Shown piece by piece: positions 33,158 to 41,770 of a DNA stretch of 64,000 nucleotides. The notes beneath the pieces are model-generated. The model saw only the letters and a list, made by a program, of their open reading frames with translations, was not told the origin of the DNA and did not search any database. Every line of letters starts with the position of its first letter. The stretch's first letter is position 1. Position numbers and translations under genes: made by a program. Source of the DNA: Pseudonocardia sp. MH-G8 (GTDB taxonomy: Bacteria; Actinomycetota; Actinomycetes; Mycobacteriales; Pseudonocardiaceae); contig NZ_NKYF01000035.1 of NCBI RefSeq assembly GCF_002262885.1, positions 32,103 through 96,102 on the forward strand, read 5' to 3'.

Positions 33158-36100
33158 TCAGGCCCGGGCGACCAGAGCCGCGAGCTCGGCGCTCGCCCCG
33201 TCCGGAGCGGCGACGGTGCCGCGCAAGGTCGGTTCACCCACCGCGCCGTAGCTCACCGACACCGCGAGGACCTCCCCCGCGACGAACTCCTCGTGTGTGC
33301 GCACGGCGCCGAGCACCCCGGCCGGGCCGTCCACGGTGAGGGCGATCCGGTCGGCGACGTCGAGACCCGCGTCGCGGCGGGCCTGCTGCACCACCCGCAC
33401 GACGTCGCGGGCGGTGCCCTCGGCGGCGAGCTCCGGCGTGATCGTGGCGTCGAACACGACGAGACCGGTGGCGCCCGGGAGCGCCGTGGTCGAGTCCGGG
33501 TCGGTTGCCACCAGCTTCTCGGTGAACTCGCCCTCGAAGAGCTCGATTCCCGCCGCGGTCACGGTGCCGCTGTCGCCCCGGGCCCACTCCCCCGACTTCA
33601 CCGCCCGGATCACCTTCTGGGTGTCGCCCCCCAGCCGTGGACCGCAGGCACGGGCGTTCACCGCCACCTCGAAGCGCCCGTGGGCGGAGACGTCGGTGGT
33701 CAGCGCAACATCCTTGACGTTCACCTCGTCCCGAAGGATGTCGGCGAACGACGCGAGCGACTCGGCGTCCGCGGCGGCCACCGTGAGCCGGGCCAACGGC
33801 AACCGCACCCGCAGCCCGCGCGCCTTGCGCAGTGAGAGCGCGGCCGAGGCCACCTGCCGCACGCGTTCCATCGCCGCCACCAGCGCGTCGTCGTGCGGGA
33901 GCTCGGCCCCGCGCGCAGCGTCAGCGACGGTGTCGCCCGGCCAGTCGGCCAGGTGCACCGAGCGCTCGCCGGTGAGCCCCTGCCAGATCTTCTCCGTGGT
34001 GAGCGGCAGCAGCGGGGCGGCGACCCGGCAGGTCACCTCCAGCACGGTGTGCAGGGTGTCGATCGCGTCGTCGTCGCCGGCCCAGAACCGGTCCCTCGAC
34101 CGCCGGACGTACCAGTTGGTGAGCGTCTCGGCGTGGTCGCGCACCCGCTCGCACGCGCCGGCGATGTCGTAGACGTCGAGCGCGGCCGTGAGCTCGTCGA
34201 CGAGCGCGGCGGTGCGGGCGAGCACGTACCGGTCCAGGACGTGGGGGGAATCCGTGCGGCGCACGCCGCGACGGCCCGCGTAGAGCGAGAGGAAGTACCA
34301 GGTGTTCCACAGCGGCAGGATCGCCTGGCGCACACCCTCGCGGATGCCCTGCTCGGTGACGACGAGGTTGCCGCCGCGCAGGATCGGGCTCGCCATGAGG
34401 AACCAGCGCATGGCGTCGGAGCCGTCGCGGTCGAACACCTCGTTGACGTCCGGGTAGTTCTTGCGCGACTTCGACATCTTCTGCCCGTCGTCGCCCAGCA
34501 CGATGCCGTGCGCGACGCAGGAGCGGAACGACGGGCGGTCGAACAGCGCCGTGGCCAGCACGTGCAGGGTGTAGAACCAGCCGCGGGTCTGCCCGTTGTA
34601 CTCCACGATGAAGTCGCCCGGGTAGTGGTCCTCGAACCATTCCGAGTTCTCGAAGGGGTAGTGGACCTGCGCGAACGGCATCGAGCCCGACTCGAACCAG
34701 CAGTCGAGCACCTCGGGCACCCGGCGCATCGTGGACTTCCCGCTCGGGTCGTCGGGGTTGGGCCGGGTGAGGTCGTCGATGTAGGGCCGGTGCAGGTCGG
34801 CGGGCCGCACGCCGAAGTCGCGCTCCAGCTCGTCGAGCGAGCCGTAGACGTCCGTGCGCGGGTAGGTGGGGTCGTCGCTCACCCACACCGGGATCGGCGA
34901 GCCCCAGTACCGGTTGCGCGAGATGGACCAGTCGCGGGCACCCTCGAGCCACTTGCCGAACTGGCCGTCCCGGACGTGCTCCGGCACCCAGGTGATCTCC
35001 TGGTTCAGCTCCACCATCCGGTCGCGGAACGCCGTGACCTGTACGAACCAGGAGTCGACGGCGCGCTGGATCAGCGGGTTGCCACAGCGCCAGCAGTGCG
35101 GGTACGGGTGGTCGTAGGTCTCGTGGCGCAGCAGCACGCCCTGCGCGTGGGGCGCGCCGCGCTTGAGGTCGGCGATGATGTGGGGGTTCGCGTCGAACAC
35201 CTGCATGCCCGCGTACGGGGGCACGCGCTCGTCGAACTCGCCCTTGCTGTCCACCGGCACGACGACCTCGATGCCCGCCGCGTCGGTGACGACCTTGTCC
35301 TCCTCACCGAACGCGGGCGCGATGTGCACGAGCCCCGTGCCGTCCTCGGTGGTGACGTAGTCGGCTGCCAGCACGCGGTGGGCGTTCTCCCGACCGGTGA
35401 AGAAGTCGAACGGCGGGGTGTAGGCCAGGCCCAGGAGCTCGGTGCCGGGGAGCGTGCGCAGGACCTGCGGCTCCTCCCCCAGCTCGCGGGCGTAGGCACC
35501 GACTCGTGCGCTCGCCAGGACGTAGCGCTCACCGTTGGCGGCGACCAGTGCGTACTCGACCTCGGGGTGCACCGCCATCGCGAGGTTGGACGGCAGCGTC
35601 CAGGGCGTCGTGGTCCAGATCAGCGCCAGCGCGCCGTCCAGGTCGGATCCCGGCGCCGCGAGCTTCAGCCCGACGGTGACGGCCGGGTCCTGCCGGCCGA
35701 GGTAGACGTCGTCCATCTTGGTCTCGGTGGCCGACAGCGGGGTGCCGTCGTGCCAGCAGTACCAGAGGACGCGGAAGCCCTGGTAGACCAGGCCCTTGTC
35801 CCACAGGGTCTTGAAGGCCCACATGACGCTTTCCATGTAGTCCAGGTCCAGCGTCTTGTAGTCGTTGTCGAAGTCGACCCAGCGGGCCTGGCGGGTGACG
35901 TAGTCACGCCACTCGCCGGTGAAGCGCAGCACGGACGTGCGGCAGGCCTCGTTGAAGGCGGCCACGCCCATCTCGTCGATCTCGGACTTGTCCTTGATCC
36001 CGAGCTGGTGCTCGGCCTCGACCTCGGCGGGCAGGCCGTGGGTGTCCCAGCCGAAGCGCCGCTCGACCCGGCGGCCGCGCATCGTCTGGTAGCGCGGCAC

Positions 36101-36343
36101 CACGTCCTTGACGTAGCCGGTGAGCAGGTGCCCGTAGTGCGGCAGCCCGTTGGCGAAGGGCGGGCCGTCGTAGAAGACGAACTCGTTGCTGCCGTTCTCT
36201 CCGGACGGCCGCGCCTCGACGGAGGCGCGGAAGGTGTCGTCGGCGTTCCAGGCGCCGAGGACCTCGCGTTCCAGGGCGGGGAACGACGGGTGCGCCGGTA
36301 CGGCGGGGTAACGCTCCTCGCGCGGTGCGGCGGATTCGCTCAT
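33158..36343 (-). CDS. ileS: Isoleucyl-tRNA synthetase
   Basis: IleS (1061 aa) charges tRNA-Ile. The class I signature is FYDGPPFANGLPHYGHLL (HIGH box) and the lysine loop is KMSKSRKNYP. The CP1 editing domain sits between them. The C-terminal part includes the anticodon-binding fold (TAALDVYDIAGACERVRDHA). The size and the C-terminal domain fit the longer eukaryote-like or actinobacterial type. The ATG at 36,343 follows GAGGAG and comes after the T-box leader, which regulates it. A DUF167 gene follows 5 bp downstream. Confidence 0.96.
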   Translation of the reverse strand: MSESAAPREERYPAVPAHPSFPALEREVLGAWNADDTFRASVEARPSGENGSNEFVFYDGPPFANGLPHYGHLLTGYVKDVVPRYQTMRGRRVERRFGWDTHGLPAEVEAEHQLGIKDKSEIDEMGVAAFNEACRTSVLRFTGEWRDYVTRQARWVDFDNDYKTLDLDYMESVMWAFKTLWDKGLVYQGFRVLWYCWHDGTPLSATETKMDDVYLGRQDPAVTVGLKLAAPGSDLDGALALIWTTTPWTLPSNLAMAVHPEVEYALVAANGERYVLASARVGAYARELGEEPQVLRTLPGTELLGLAYTPPFDFFTGRENAHRVLAADYVTTEDGTGLVHIAPAFGEEDKVVTDAAGIEVVVPVDSKGEFDERVPPYAGMQVFDANPHIIADLKRGAPHAQGVLLRHETYDHPYPHCWRCGNPLIQRAVDSWFVQVTAFRDRMVELNQEITWVPEHVRDGQFGKWLEGARDWSISRNRYWGSPIPVWVSDDPTYPRTDVYGSLDELERDFGVRPADLHRPYIDDLTRPNPDDPSGKSTMRRVPEVLDCWFESGSMPFAQVHYPFENSEWFEDHYPGDFIVEYNGQTRGWFYTLHVLATALFDRPSFRSCVAHGIVLGDDGQKMSKSRKNYPDVNEVFDRDGSDAMRWFLMASPILRGGNLVVTEQGIREGVRQAILPLWNTWYFLSLYAGRRGVRRTDSPHVLDRYVLARTAALVDELTAALDVYDIAGACERVRDHAETLTNWYVRRSRDRFWAGDDDAIDTLHTVLEVTCRVAAPLLPLTTEKIWQGLTGERSVHLADWPGDTVADAARGAELPHDDALVAAMERVRQVASAALSLRKARGLRVRLPLARLTVAAADAESLASFADILRDEVNVKDVALTTDVSAHGRFEVAVNARACGPRLGGDTQKVIRAVKSGEWARGDSGTVTAAGIELFEGEFTEKLVATDPDSTTALPGATGLVVFDATITPELAAEGTARDVVRVVQQARRDAGLDVADRIALTVDGPAGVLGAVRTHEEFVAGEVLAVSVSYGAVGEPTLRGTVAAPDGASAELAALVARA

Positions 36344-36348
36344 CTGGT

Positions 36349-36546
36349 GCTCCTCGTGCTGGCTCGTGCTGCTGCCTGCACGGGGACGACGTGAACGCCG
36401 CGGTACCACCCCGCTTGCCGCCCGTGTGTGGACGGCCTCTCATCGGACGGCTGTGACGGGCCGCTCCCGTCCGGTTCTACTCCGCCCGGAGGCCGGGCGT
36501 TTCTTCCGGAGGCTCCCCGGTGATGGCCGGATCGGTGCCTGTTGCG
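36349..36546 (-). promoter_or_regulatory. Translational T-box riboswitch of ileS
   Basis: On the minus strand, reading toward ileS, come a specifier-loop region with ATC (complement of 36,522-36,524, the isoleucine codon), then CGCCCGG-CCT-CCGGGCG and ACGGG-AGCGG-CCCGT hairpins. The canonical T-box GGGGTGGTACCGCGG (complement of 36,398-36,412) follows. The ribosome site GAGGAG before the ATG lies 40-50 bp after it, so the switch most likely opens or hides that site, not a terminator. This is the short-Stem-I type known from actinobacterial ileS leaders. Uncharged tRNA-Ile would turn translation on. Confidence 0.93.
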
Positions 36547-36609
36547 TCCAGCGTAGCGCTCGGCCGCCACCGGGTATTCCGGCGGGCCCGCGCCAGCCCC
36601 CCCCGCTCC

Positions 36610-38097
36610 CTACCGCGTGGCGGGCTGCTGCGCGGCGAGGGTCCGGTCGGGCGAGCACCACCCGCACGGCGTGAAGCCCAGCTCGACGGCCTCGCGCGCG
36701 GGCAACGGGATCAGAGGCTTCCCGAGCAGGGACCGACAGCCGGGCACGTGGTAGCGCGGCTGCTCGTCGATCACGAGCACCTCGGTCTCCAGACCCGCGA
36801 CGACGGCCGCCGCGGCGGCATCGCGCGGCTCCTCCGGTGGCTCGCCGTCGGCTGCCGGCGGTGGTGGTGCGGTTTCGGCCTCGACCCCGGACGCGTTGTC
36901 GGCGCCCGCGTTCGTGTCCGCCCCGCCCGTGGCGGCAACTCCGGCGGCAGCGCCGCCTGCGGCCACGGCCGCTCCGGCGGCACCACCGGCGACTCCGGTG
37001 GATCCCGCGTCACCGGGACGTTCCGGCACAGCCGACTCCGGGGCGTCGGAGCGCGCTCCGTCCCCACGGGGGGAGTCGCCACCGGAGGCGTCGCCGCGGG
37101 AGGGATCGGTCCCCTCCCCCACCCGGCCGGCGTCGGTACTCGAGGTACCGGCCTCGGCCGGTCGCTCGCCCGTGGGCACACCGGCACCCGCGACGGGCGG
37201 GGGCTCGGCGGGCGCGCCCCCTGACGGTCCCGATGCAGGCGGGGTGCCCGTGCCGGACCCGCTCCGGCCGGGCGGTGACGCCCCACCCGCAGAGGACCCG
37301 GACCCGGTGGATCCGGTGCCTGTGGCTGCAGAGCCGGTGGACCCGGCCGTGGTCGCTCCGACGGCGGCACCGGCCGCGGTCGGGTCGGCCGGGCCGGACG
37401 CCGGCGCGGCGCCTGGAGGCGTCGTGGCCGGAGGCGTCGTCGGCGCCACCGTCGTCGGGTTCTCCGGGGTGTCGCCGGTCGGCGTCGCCGTGGTCGGCGC
37501 CGCCGCCGTGCTCCCCGCACTCGCGGGCGCAGCGGTCGTGGGAGGGGCATCCGCGCTGGCAGCGGGGGTGCCTTCCGGACCGCGCCCCGATTCCCCGCCC
37601 GGATCCACCTGAGAGGTGGAGGCCGAACGATCGGAACCCGTTTTGGTTACGGTGGGTGATGAATCACCGCTCGAAGGAGTGGTACCGCCGGAAGCGCTGG
37701 GCGGTCGGTCCGCAGAGGCGGACGGTTGCACCACCGGCATCACGACGGTCTTCGCGGCGTCACCGGTGGGGTCGAACCGTTGACCGGGCGTCTCCTTCTC
37801 GACGTCGACGCCCGGTTCCGTGCCCGCACGCGGGACGACCGGCAGCACCTCGGTGACCGGGTCCAGGTCAGGCGTGGTGCGGCTCCGCGGCGGCTCTGCC
37901 GCGGACAACGCTCCGGCCGCCGCATCGGCGCCCGCCCTCACCGCGCTCCGCCGCTGCAGCCAGTCGATGAGCAACACCGCAGCGGCGGCGACGCTCACAC
38001 CGACGGACACCCAGGCCCACAGGACGCTGCCGGACAGCAGCGCCACCACCAGCAGGCCGAAGGCGATCAGAACGAGGATCAGGACCAGCAGCAGCAC
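36610..38097 (-). CDS. Low-complexity two-TM protein, Rv2144c-like position
   Basis: A 495-aa protein in three parts. Residues 1-45 hold two membrane segments (LLLVLILVLIAFGLLVVALL then LWAWVSVGVSVAAAAVLLID). About 70-430 is a long region of Pro, Thr, Ala, Gly, Ser with short imperfect repeats, probably disordered. About 445-490 is a conserved-looking tail with PRYHVPGCRSLLGKPLIPLP and LGFTPCGWCSPDRTL, three Cys and a His that could bind metal. Gene order after wag31 equals that of M. tuberculosis Rv2144c, so it is probably a greatly extended relative. GTG start, 70 bp after wag31. Confidence 0.7.
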   Translation of the reverse strand: MLLLVLILVLIAFGLLVVALLSGSVLWAWVSVGVSVAAAAVLLIDWLQRRSAVRAGADAAAGALSAAEPPRSRTTPDLDPVTEVLPVVPRAGTEPGVDVEKETPGQRFDPTGDAAKTVVMPVVQPSASADRPPSASGGTTPSSGDSSPTVTKTGSDRSASTSQVDPGGESGRGPEGTPAASADAPPTTAAPASAGSTAAAPTTATPTGDTPENPTTVAPTTPPATTPPGAAPASGPADPTAAGAAVGATTAGSTGSAATGTGSTGSGSSAGGASPPGRSGSGTGTPPASGPSGGAPAEPPPVAGAGVPTGERPAEAGTSSTDAGRVGEGTDPSRGDASGGDSPRGDGARSDAPESAVPERPGDAGSTGVAGGAAGAAVAAGGAAAGVAATGGADTNAGADNASGVEAETAPPPPAADGEPPEEPRDAAAAAVVAGLETEVLVIDEQPRYHVPGCRSLLGKPLIPLPAREAVELGFTPCGWCSPDRTLAAQQPATR

Positions 38098-38167
38098 GTT
38101 TCACTCCGTGTTGCGGAGGTGCGGCACCATCACGGAGCCGCACCGCCCGGGGTCGTCGGCGAGTGGT

Positions 38168-39031
38168 TCAGCTCCCGGCGTCGGCGCGCTGGCCGTAGCC
38201 GGTGGCGGCGTACCCGCCGTTCGAGCTGGACCTGCTTTCGGACGGAGCCGCTGAACCGCGCTCCCCGAGGTCCCGCAGCTGGGACTCCAGGTAGGTCTTG
38301 AGGCGGGTGCGGTACTCGCGTTCGAAGGTGCGCAGCTCGTCGATCTTCTTCTCCAGGACCGACTTGTCCCGGGTGATCGTCCCGATGATCTCGGCCTGCT
38401 TGCGCTCGGCGTCTCCGACGAGTGTGGCGGCCTTGTCACGGGACTGTCGCTCGAGCGTCTCGGCCCTGGTACGGGCGTCGTTGAGCATCGTCTCGGCCCG
38501 CGAGCGGCCGTCGTTGACGAGGCCGTCGGACTTGCTACGCGCATCCGAGAGCAACTGCTCGGACTTGGTGCGCGCGTCCGTGAGCATCGCGTCGGCCTCG
38601 GACTTGGCCTCGGCGGTGAGCCGCTCGGCCATCTCCTGGGCCATGCTCAAGACCTTCGCGACCTGCACGTGGCTGTCGCCTCCCTGCTCGCCGGCATCGG
38701 CGAGCGAGGGGCCGGCGATGGCCGCTCGCGGTGGCTCCATAGGGCGCAGAGGCGGCTCTTGCCGCTGAATCTGCTGCGTGGGCGGGGAGACCGGCGCCAT
38801 GCTTGCCGGCGGCCGCGACCGCGCTTCTTCCAGGTCGGCTTGCGCGTTCCCGAGTCGCTGCTCGAGCTGAGAGACCTGCTCGCGCAGGTCCTCGTTCTCC
38901 TCGATCAGGCGAGCCAGCTCGGCCTCGACCAGGTCGAGGAACGCGTCGACCTCGTCCTCGTTGTACCCCCGCTTCCCAATCGGGGGCTTGCTGAACGCGA
39001 CGTTGTGAACGTCGGCGGGCGTCAGCGGCAT
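38168..39031 (-). CDS. wag31: DivIVA/Wag31 polar growth scaffold
   Basis: A 287-aa DivIVA homologue. The N-terminal membrane-binding domain has MPLTPADVHNVAFSKPPIGK followed by RGYNEDEVDAFLDLVE. A first coiled coil covers about 40-75. A Pro-rich linker (PPTQQIQRQEPPLRPMEPP) follows, and a long second coiled coil covers about 120-255 with repeating DARxKSExL-type units. In actinobacteria Wag31 marks the poles and recruits cell-wall synthesis. The ATG follows GAGGTGATCC. Length and two-coil layout are normal for the family. Confidence 0.95.
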   Translation of the reverse strand: MPLTPADVHNVAFSKPPIGKRGYNEDEVDAFLDLVEAELARLIEENEDLREQVSQLEQRLGNAQADLEEARSRPPASMAPVSPPTQQIQRQEPPLRPMEPPRAAIAGPSLADAGEQGGDSHVQVAKVLSMAQEMAERLTAEAKSEADAMLTDARTKSEQLLSDARSKSDGLVNDGRSRAETMLNDARTRAETLERQSRDKAATLVGDAERKQAEIIGTITRDKSVLEKKIDELRTFEREYRTRLKTYLESQLRDLGERGSAAPSESRSSSNGGYAATGYGQRADAGS

Positions 39032-39078
39032 CGGATCACCTCATGCAGTCCTCGGCGGCGGCACCGTGTGACTGGGGC

Positions 39079-39372
39079 TCACAACGGCGTCGGCTGGGCA
39101 ACGCTCATCAGTATGAACACGACCAGCAGTAGAACCATAATCGACAAGTCCAGTCCCACGCCGCCGATTCGGACGACGGGGATCACTCTCCGCAACAACT
39201 TCACAGGAGGGTCGGTTGCTGTGAAGATCAGCTCGAGGGCGACGGCACTCGGGCCCGCCGGCACCCACTGGCGCGCGAAGCTCCGAACGAGCTCCACCAC
39301 GATCCGCCCGATGAGCAGGAGCCAGAAGAAGAACAGCACGTAGTAGAGGACGAACTGGATGGCGAGGGGCAC
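39079..39372 (-). CDS. yggT: YggT-family membrane protein
   Basis: A 97-aa protein with two membrane segments: LAIQFVLYYVLFFFWLLLIG and LDLSIMVLLLVVFILMS. The amphipathic loop between them contains the family-like TATDPPVKLLRRVIPVVRIG. Its job is not known, but it lies between sepF and wag31 as in other actinobacteria, which points to cell division or envelope. The GTG start is chosen because the first membrane segment follows immediately. Confidence 0.9.
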   Translation of the reverse strand: MPLAIQFVLYYVLFFFWLLLIGRIVVELVRSFARQWVPAGPSAVALELIFTATDPPVKLLRRVIPVVRIGGVGLDLSIMVLLLVVFILMSVAQPTPL

Positions 39373-39399
39373 ATCGCCGATCCTAGCGGCGCGCGCTCG

Positions 39400-40140
39400 T
39401 CACTCCCCGCGGAAGCCGCGCTCCGTGTCGCCGCGCGTGCCCGAGACGGTGCGCTGCGCGAGCATCCGCGCGTCGTCGGCCGACACCTCGACGTCCGCGG
39501 GAGTGAGAAGGAATACCCGGTTGGTGACCTTGTCGAAGCCGCCGTGCAGCGCGAACACGAGGCCGGCGGCGAAGTCGACCAGCCGCTTGGCCTCGGCCGC
39601 CTCGAGCTCGGTGAGGTTCATGATCACGGGGACCCCGCTGCGGTAGCGCTCGCCGATCGTGCGGGCGTCGCGGTAGCTGCGGGGCTGCAGCGTGGTGATG
39701 CGGCTCAGGGCGGCGGCACCGGTGGCGGGACGTTCCCGCTGCTCGGGGACGGCAGCCGGCACCGGGGCGACCGGGCGCAGCGGCTCCTGCAGCCCTGCCT
39801 CGGGGTCGATGGCGAGCGCACCCCGCACCGGCGACGGCGCCATCCCGGACGGGCCGCGGGAGGCCGCGCGGTCCACGGCCACGGGGCGCGGTCCGCGGCG
39901 GTCCCACTCCTCGTCGTAGCGGTCCTGCCGGTCGCGCCGGTCACCGCCGGCTGCCTCGTCCTCGTAGGCGAACCGGTCGTCCCAGCGCTCGTTGGCGTAC
40001 TCCCGCATGGTCCGCTCGCGGCGGGGCTCCGCATAGCGGTCGGCGAACGGTTCGTCGGCGTACTCGCCCAGCTCCTCGGCGGGAACCATGCCGAAATAGG
40101 CCTTGAGCCGGTACATCGCGCCCATCCGCGCTCCCATCAT
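39400..40140 (-). CDS. sepF: SepF cell-division protein
   Basis: A 246-aa SepF. The N-terminal amphipathic helix AMYRLKAYFGMVPAEE is the membrane anchor. A charged region (about 35-85) and a Pro-rich linker follow. The C-terminal globular domain (about 155-240) has RSGVPVIMNLTELEAAEAKR and DKVTNRVFLLTPADVEV. SepF anchors FtsZ filaments to the membrane and replaces FtsA in actinobacteria. The start could be ATG 40,140, ATG 40,137 or ATG 40,125; GGGAG six bases before 40,125 makes that shorter form (241 aa) attractive. Confidence 0.93.
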   Translation of the reverse strand: MMGARMGAMYRLKAYFGMVPAEELGEYADEPFADRYAEPRRERTMREYANERWDDRFAYEDEAAGGDRRDRQDRYDEEWDRRGPRPVAVDRAASRGPSGMAPSPVRGALAIDPEAGLQEPLRPVAPVPAAVPEQRERPATGAAALSRITTLQPRSYRDARTIGERYRSGVPVIMNLTELEAAEAKRLVDFAAGLVFALHGGFDKVTNRVFLLTPADVEVSADDARMLAQRTVSGTRGDTERGFRGE

Positions 40141-40187
40141 CGACTGCCCCCGACGGCCGGATCACCGCGACGAGCGGCGGCCGACGA

Positions 40188-40919
40188 TCACCGCGAGGCT
40201 AACGGTCGGTCCCCCACAAGGGCCGTTCCGACACGCACGACACCCGATCCGTGCCTGATCGCGGCCTCGAGATCCCCGCTCATCCCGGCGGAGAGGACCG
40301 TGGCCTGCGGAAACTCTGCGCGCAGACGGGCAGCCGCCGCGGCCACGTCGGCGAACGCCACGTCCGGGTCAGCGCCGAGCGGCGCGACGGCCATCAGCCC
40401 GGCGAGCTGCAGCCCGGCGCACGAGACGACGTGTTCGGCGAGCGAACTCACCTCGTTCCGAGGCACGCCACCGCGCCGCGGGTCCCCGTCGACGCTGTAC
40501 TGCACCAGAACGGGTAACCGTTCGATGCGCCCGCCGGTCTCCAGGTCGCGCCGTACGGCGGCGTCGAGGGCATCGGCCAACCTCGCCGAGTCCACCGATT
40601 CCACCCGGTCGGCCCAGCGAGCCACCGCCTTGGCCTTGTTCCGCTGCACGCCACCGACGAAGTGCCACCGAGGACGGGCCTCCGGCCGCAGCGCGGCCAC
40701 GGCATCGACCTTCGCCCCGGCCTCCTGCACCCGGTTCTCGGCGAACGCGGTGAGACCGAGGTCCAGCAACATCGCGACGTCCTCGGCGGGCACCGTCTTG
40801 GTGACGGCCAACAGCTCGACGGACGCGGGATCACGGCCCGCGGCGGCGCAGGCCGCCGCGATCCGCTCCCGCAGGGAGGCCAGCCGCTGCGCCAGCTCCT
40901 CCCGGCGCTCAGCACTCAC
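40188..40919 (-). CDS. yggS: YggS-family PLP homeostasis protein
   Basis: A 243-aa PLP-binding TIM-barrel protein. The cofactor lysine is in VELLAVTKTVPAED. Other signatures are FAENRVQEAGAK, WHFVGGVQRNKAK and the phosphate-gripping LSAGMSGDLEAAIRHGSGVVRVG-type C-terminal stretch (position about 205-230). It has no known catalytic activity and buffers PLP. In actinobacteria it sits between pgeF and sepF, as here. The GTG lacks a strong ribosome site. Confidence 0.93.
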   Translation of the reverse strand: MSAERREELAQRLASLRERIAAACAAAGRDPASVELLAVTKTVPAEDVAMLLDLGLTAFAENRVQEAGAKVDAVAALRPEARPRWHFVGGVQRNKAKAVARWADRVESVDSARLADALDAAVRRDLETGGRIERLPVLVQYSVDGDPRRGGVPRNEVSSLAEHVVSCAGLQLAGLMAVAPLGADPDVAFADVAAAAARLRAEFPQATVLSAGMSGDLEAAIRHGSGVVRVGTALVGDRPLASR

Positions 40920-41004
40920 GACCCGGTCCTCGTCTCATACGTTGGGCACACACGTCCAGACCTATCCGAGGAACGCGCTGCGCGTCCACCGGAGGACGCG
41001 CACC

Positions 41005-41739
41005 TCACCGCGGGTCGAGCCAGGTGATCGCGGCCTGGCGGCCGCTGCGGGGGGCGCGGCGGTGGCTGTACAGGTCGGGGGTCTCGAGGGTGCAGCGCGG
41101 GTCGCCCCCGATGCGGGCCACACCGAGCGCGGTGAGCTGGTGGTACAGGCCCGCTCGCAGGTCGAGCCCCGGCGTGCCGCGCCGGGTGCGCACGGCGCTG
41201 CCCGGCAGACGTGCGTCCACCTCGGCACGCAGGGCCGCCGGCACCTCGTAGCAGCCACCGCAGATCGCGGGACCGAGCAGCACCTCGAGCGCACCCACCC
41301 GGGCTCCCAGGGCCTCCATCGCCGCGACCGCGGCCGGCAGCACCCCGGCCGCCGCCCCGACGCGGCCCGCGTGGACGGCGCCCACCACACCTGCGCCGGG
41401 ATCCGCCAGCAACACGGGCACGCAGTCGGCCGCCAGGACGGCGAGGCCGACGCCCGGCAGCGCGGTGACCGCCGCATCGCTGGCCGGTACGTCCGCGGCC
41501 CCGGCGTCCGGCACCGTGTCGACCGTGGCCACCCGGTTGCCGTGCACCTGCTCGAGGAAGACGACCGGCACCCCGAGCTCGGTGTGCAGCCGCGCCCGGT
41601 TGGCGGCCACGTCCGCGGGGTCGTCCCCCACGGACGCGGAGAGGTTGAACGTGGCGAAGTCGCCCCGGGAACGGCCACCCGCCCGCGTGCTCACCACCCG
41701 CCGGACGCGTGCTCCCGACGTCGTCGATCCGCTCGACAC
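41005..41739 (-). CDS. pgeF: PgeF peptidoglycan editing factor (laccase domain)
   Basis: A 244-aa multicopper-oxidase-like (YfiH) protein. The metal residues lie in FLEQVHGNRVATV (His) and LAVLAADCVPVLL (Cys). The second His lies in GVVGAVHAGRVGAAAGVL and the C-terminal Cys in LGPAICGGCYEV. In E. coli PgeF removes wrongly incorporated L-Ser-containing peptides from peptidoglycan precursors, so the dcw context fits. The GTG begins 31 bp after the ftsZ stop. Confidence 0.9.
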   Translation of the reverse strand: MSSGSTTSGARVRRVVSTRAGGRSRGDFATFNLSASVGDDPADVAANRARLHTELGVPVVFLEQVHGNRVATVDTVPDAGAADVPASDAAVTALPGVGLAVLAADCVPVLLADPGAGVVGAVHAGRVGAAAGVLPAAVAAMEALGARVGALEVLLGPAICGGCYEVPAALRAEVDARLPGSAVRTRRGTPGLDLRAGLYHQLTALGVARIGGDPRCTLETPDLYSHRRAPRSGRQAAITWLDPR

Positions 41740-41770
41740 CGTGTCGCCCTGTGCCGTCCGTCCGCTCCGC

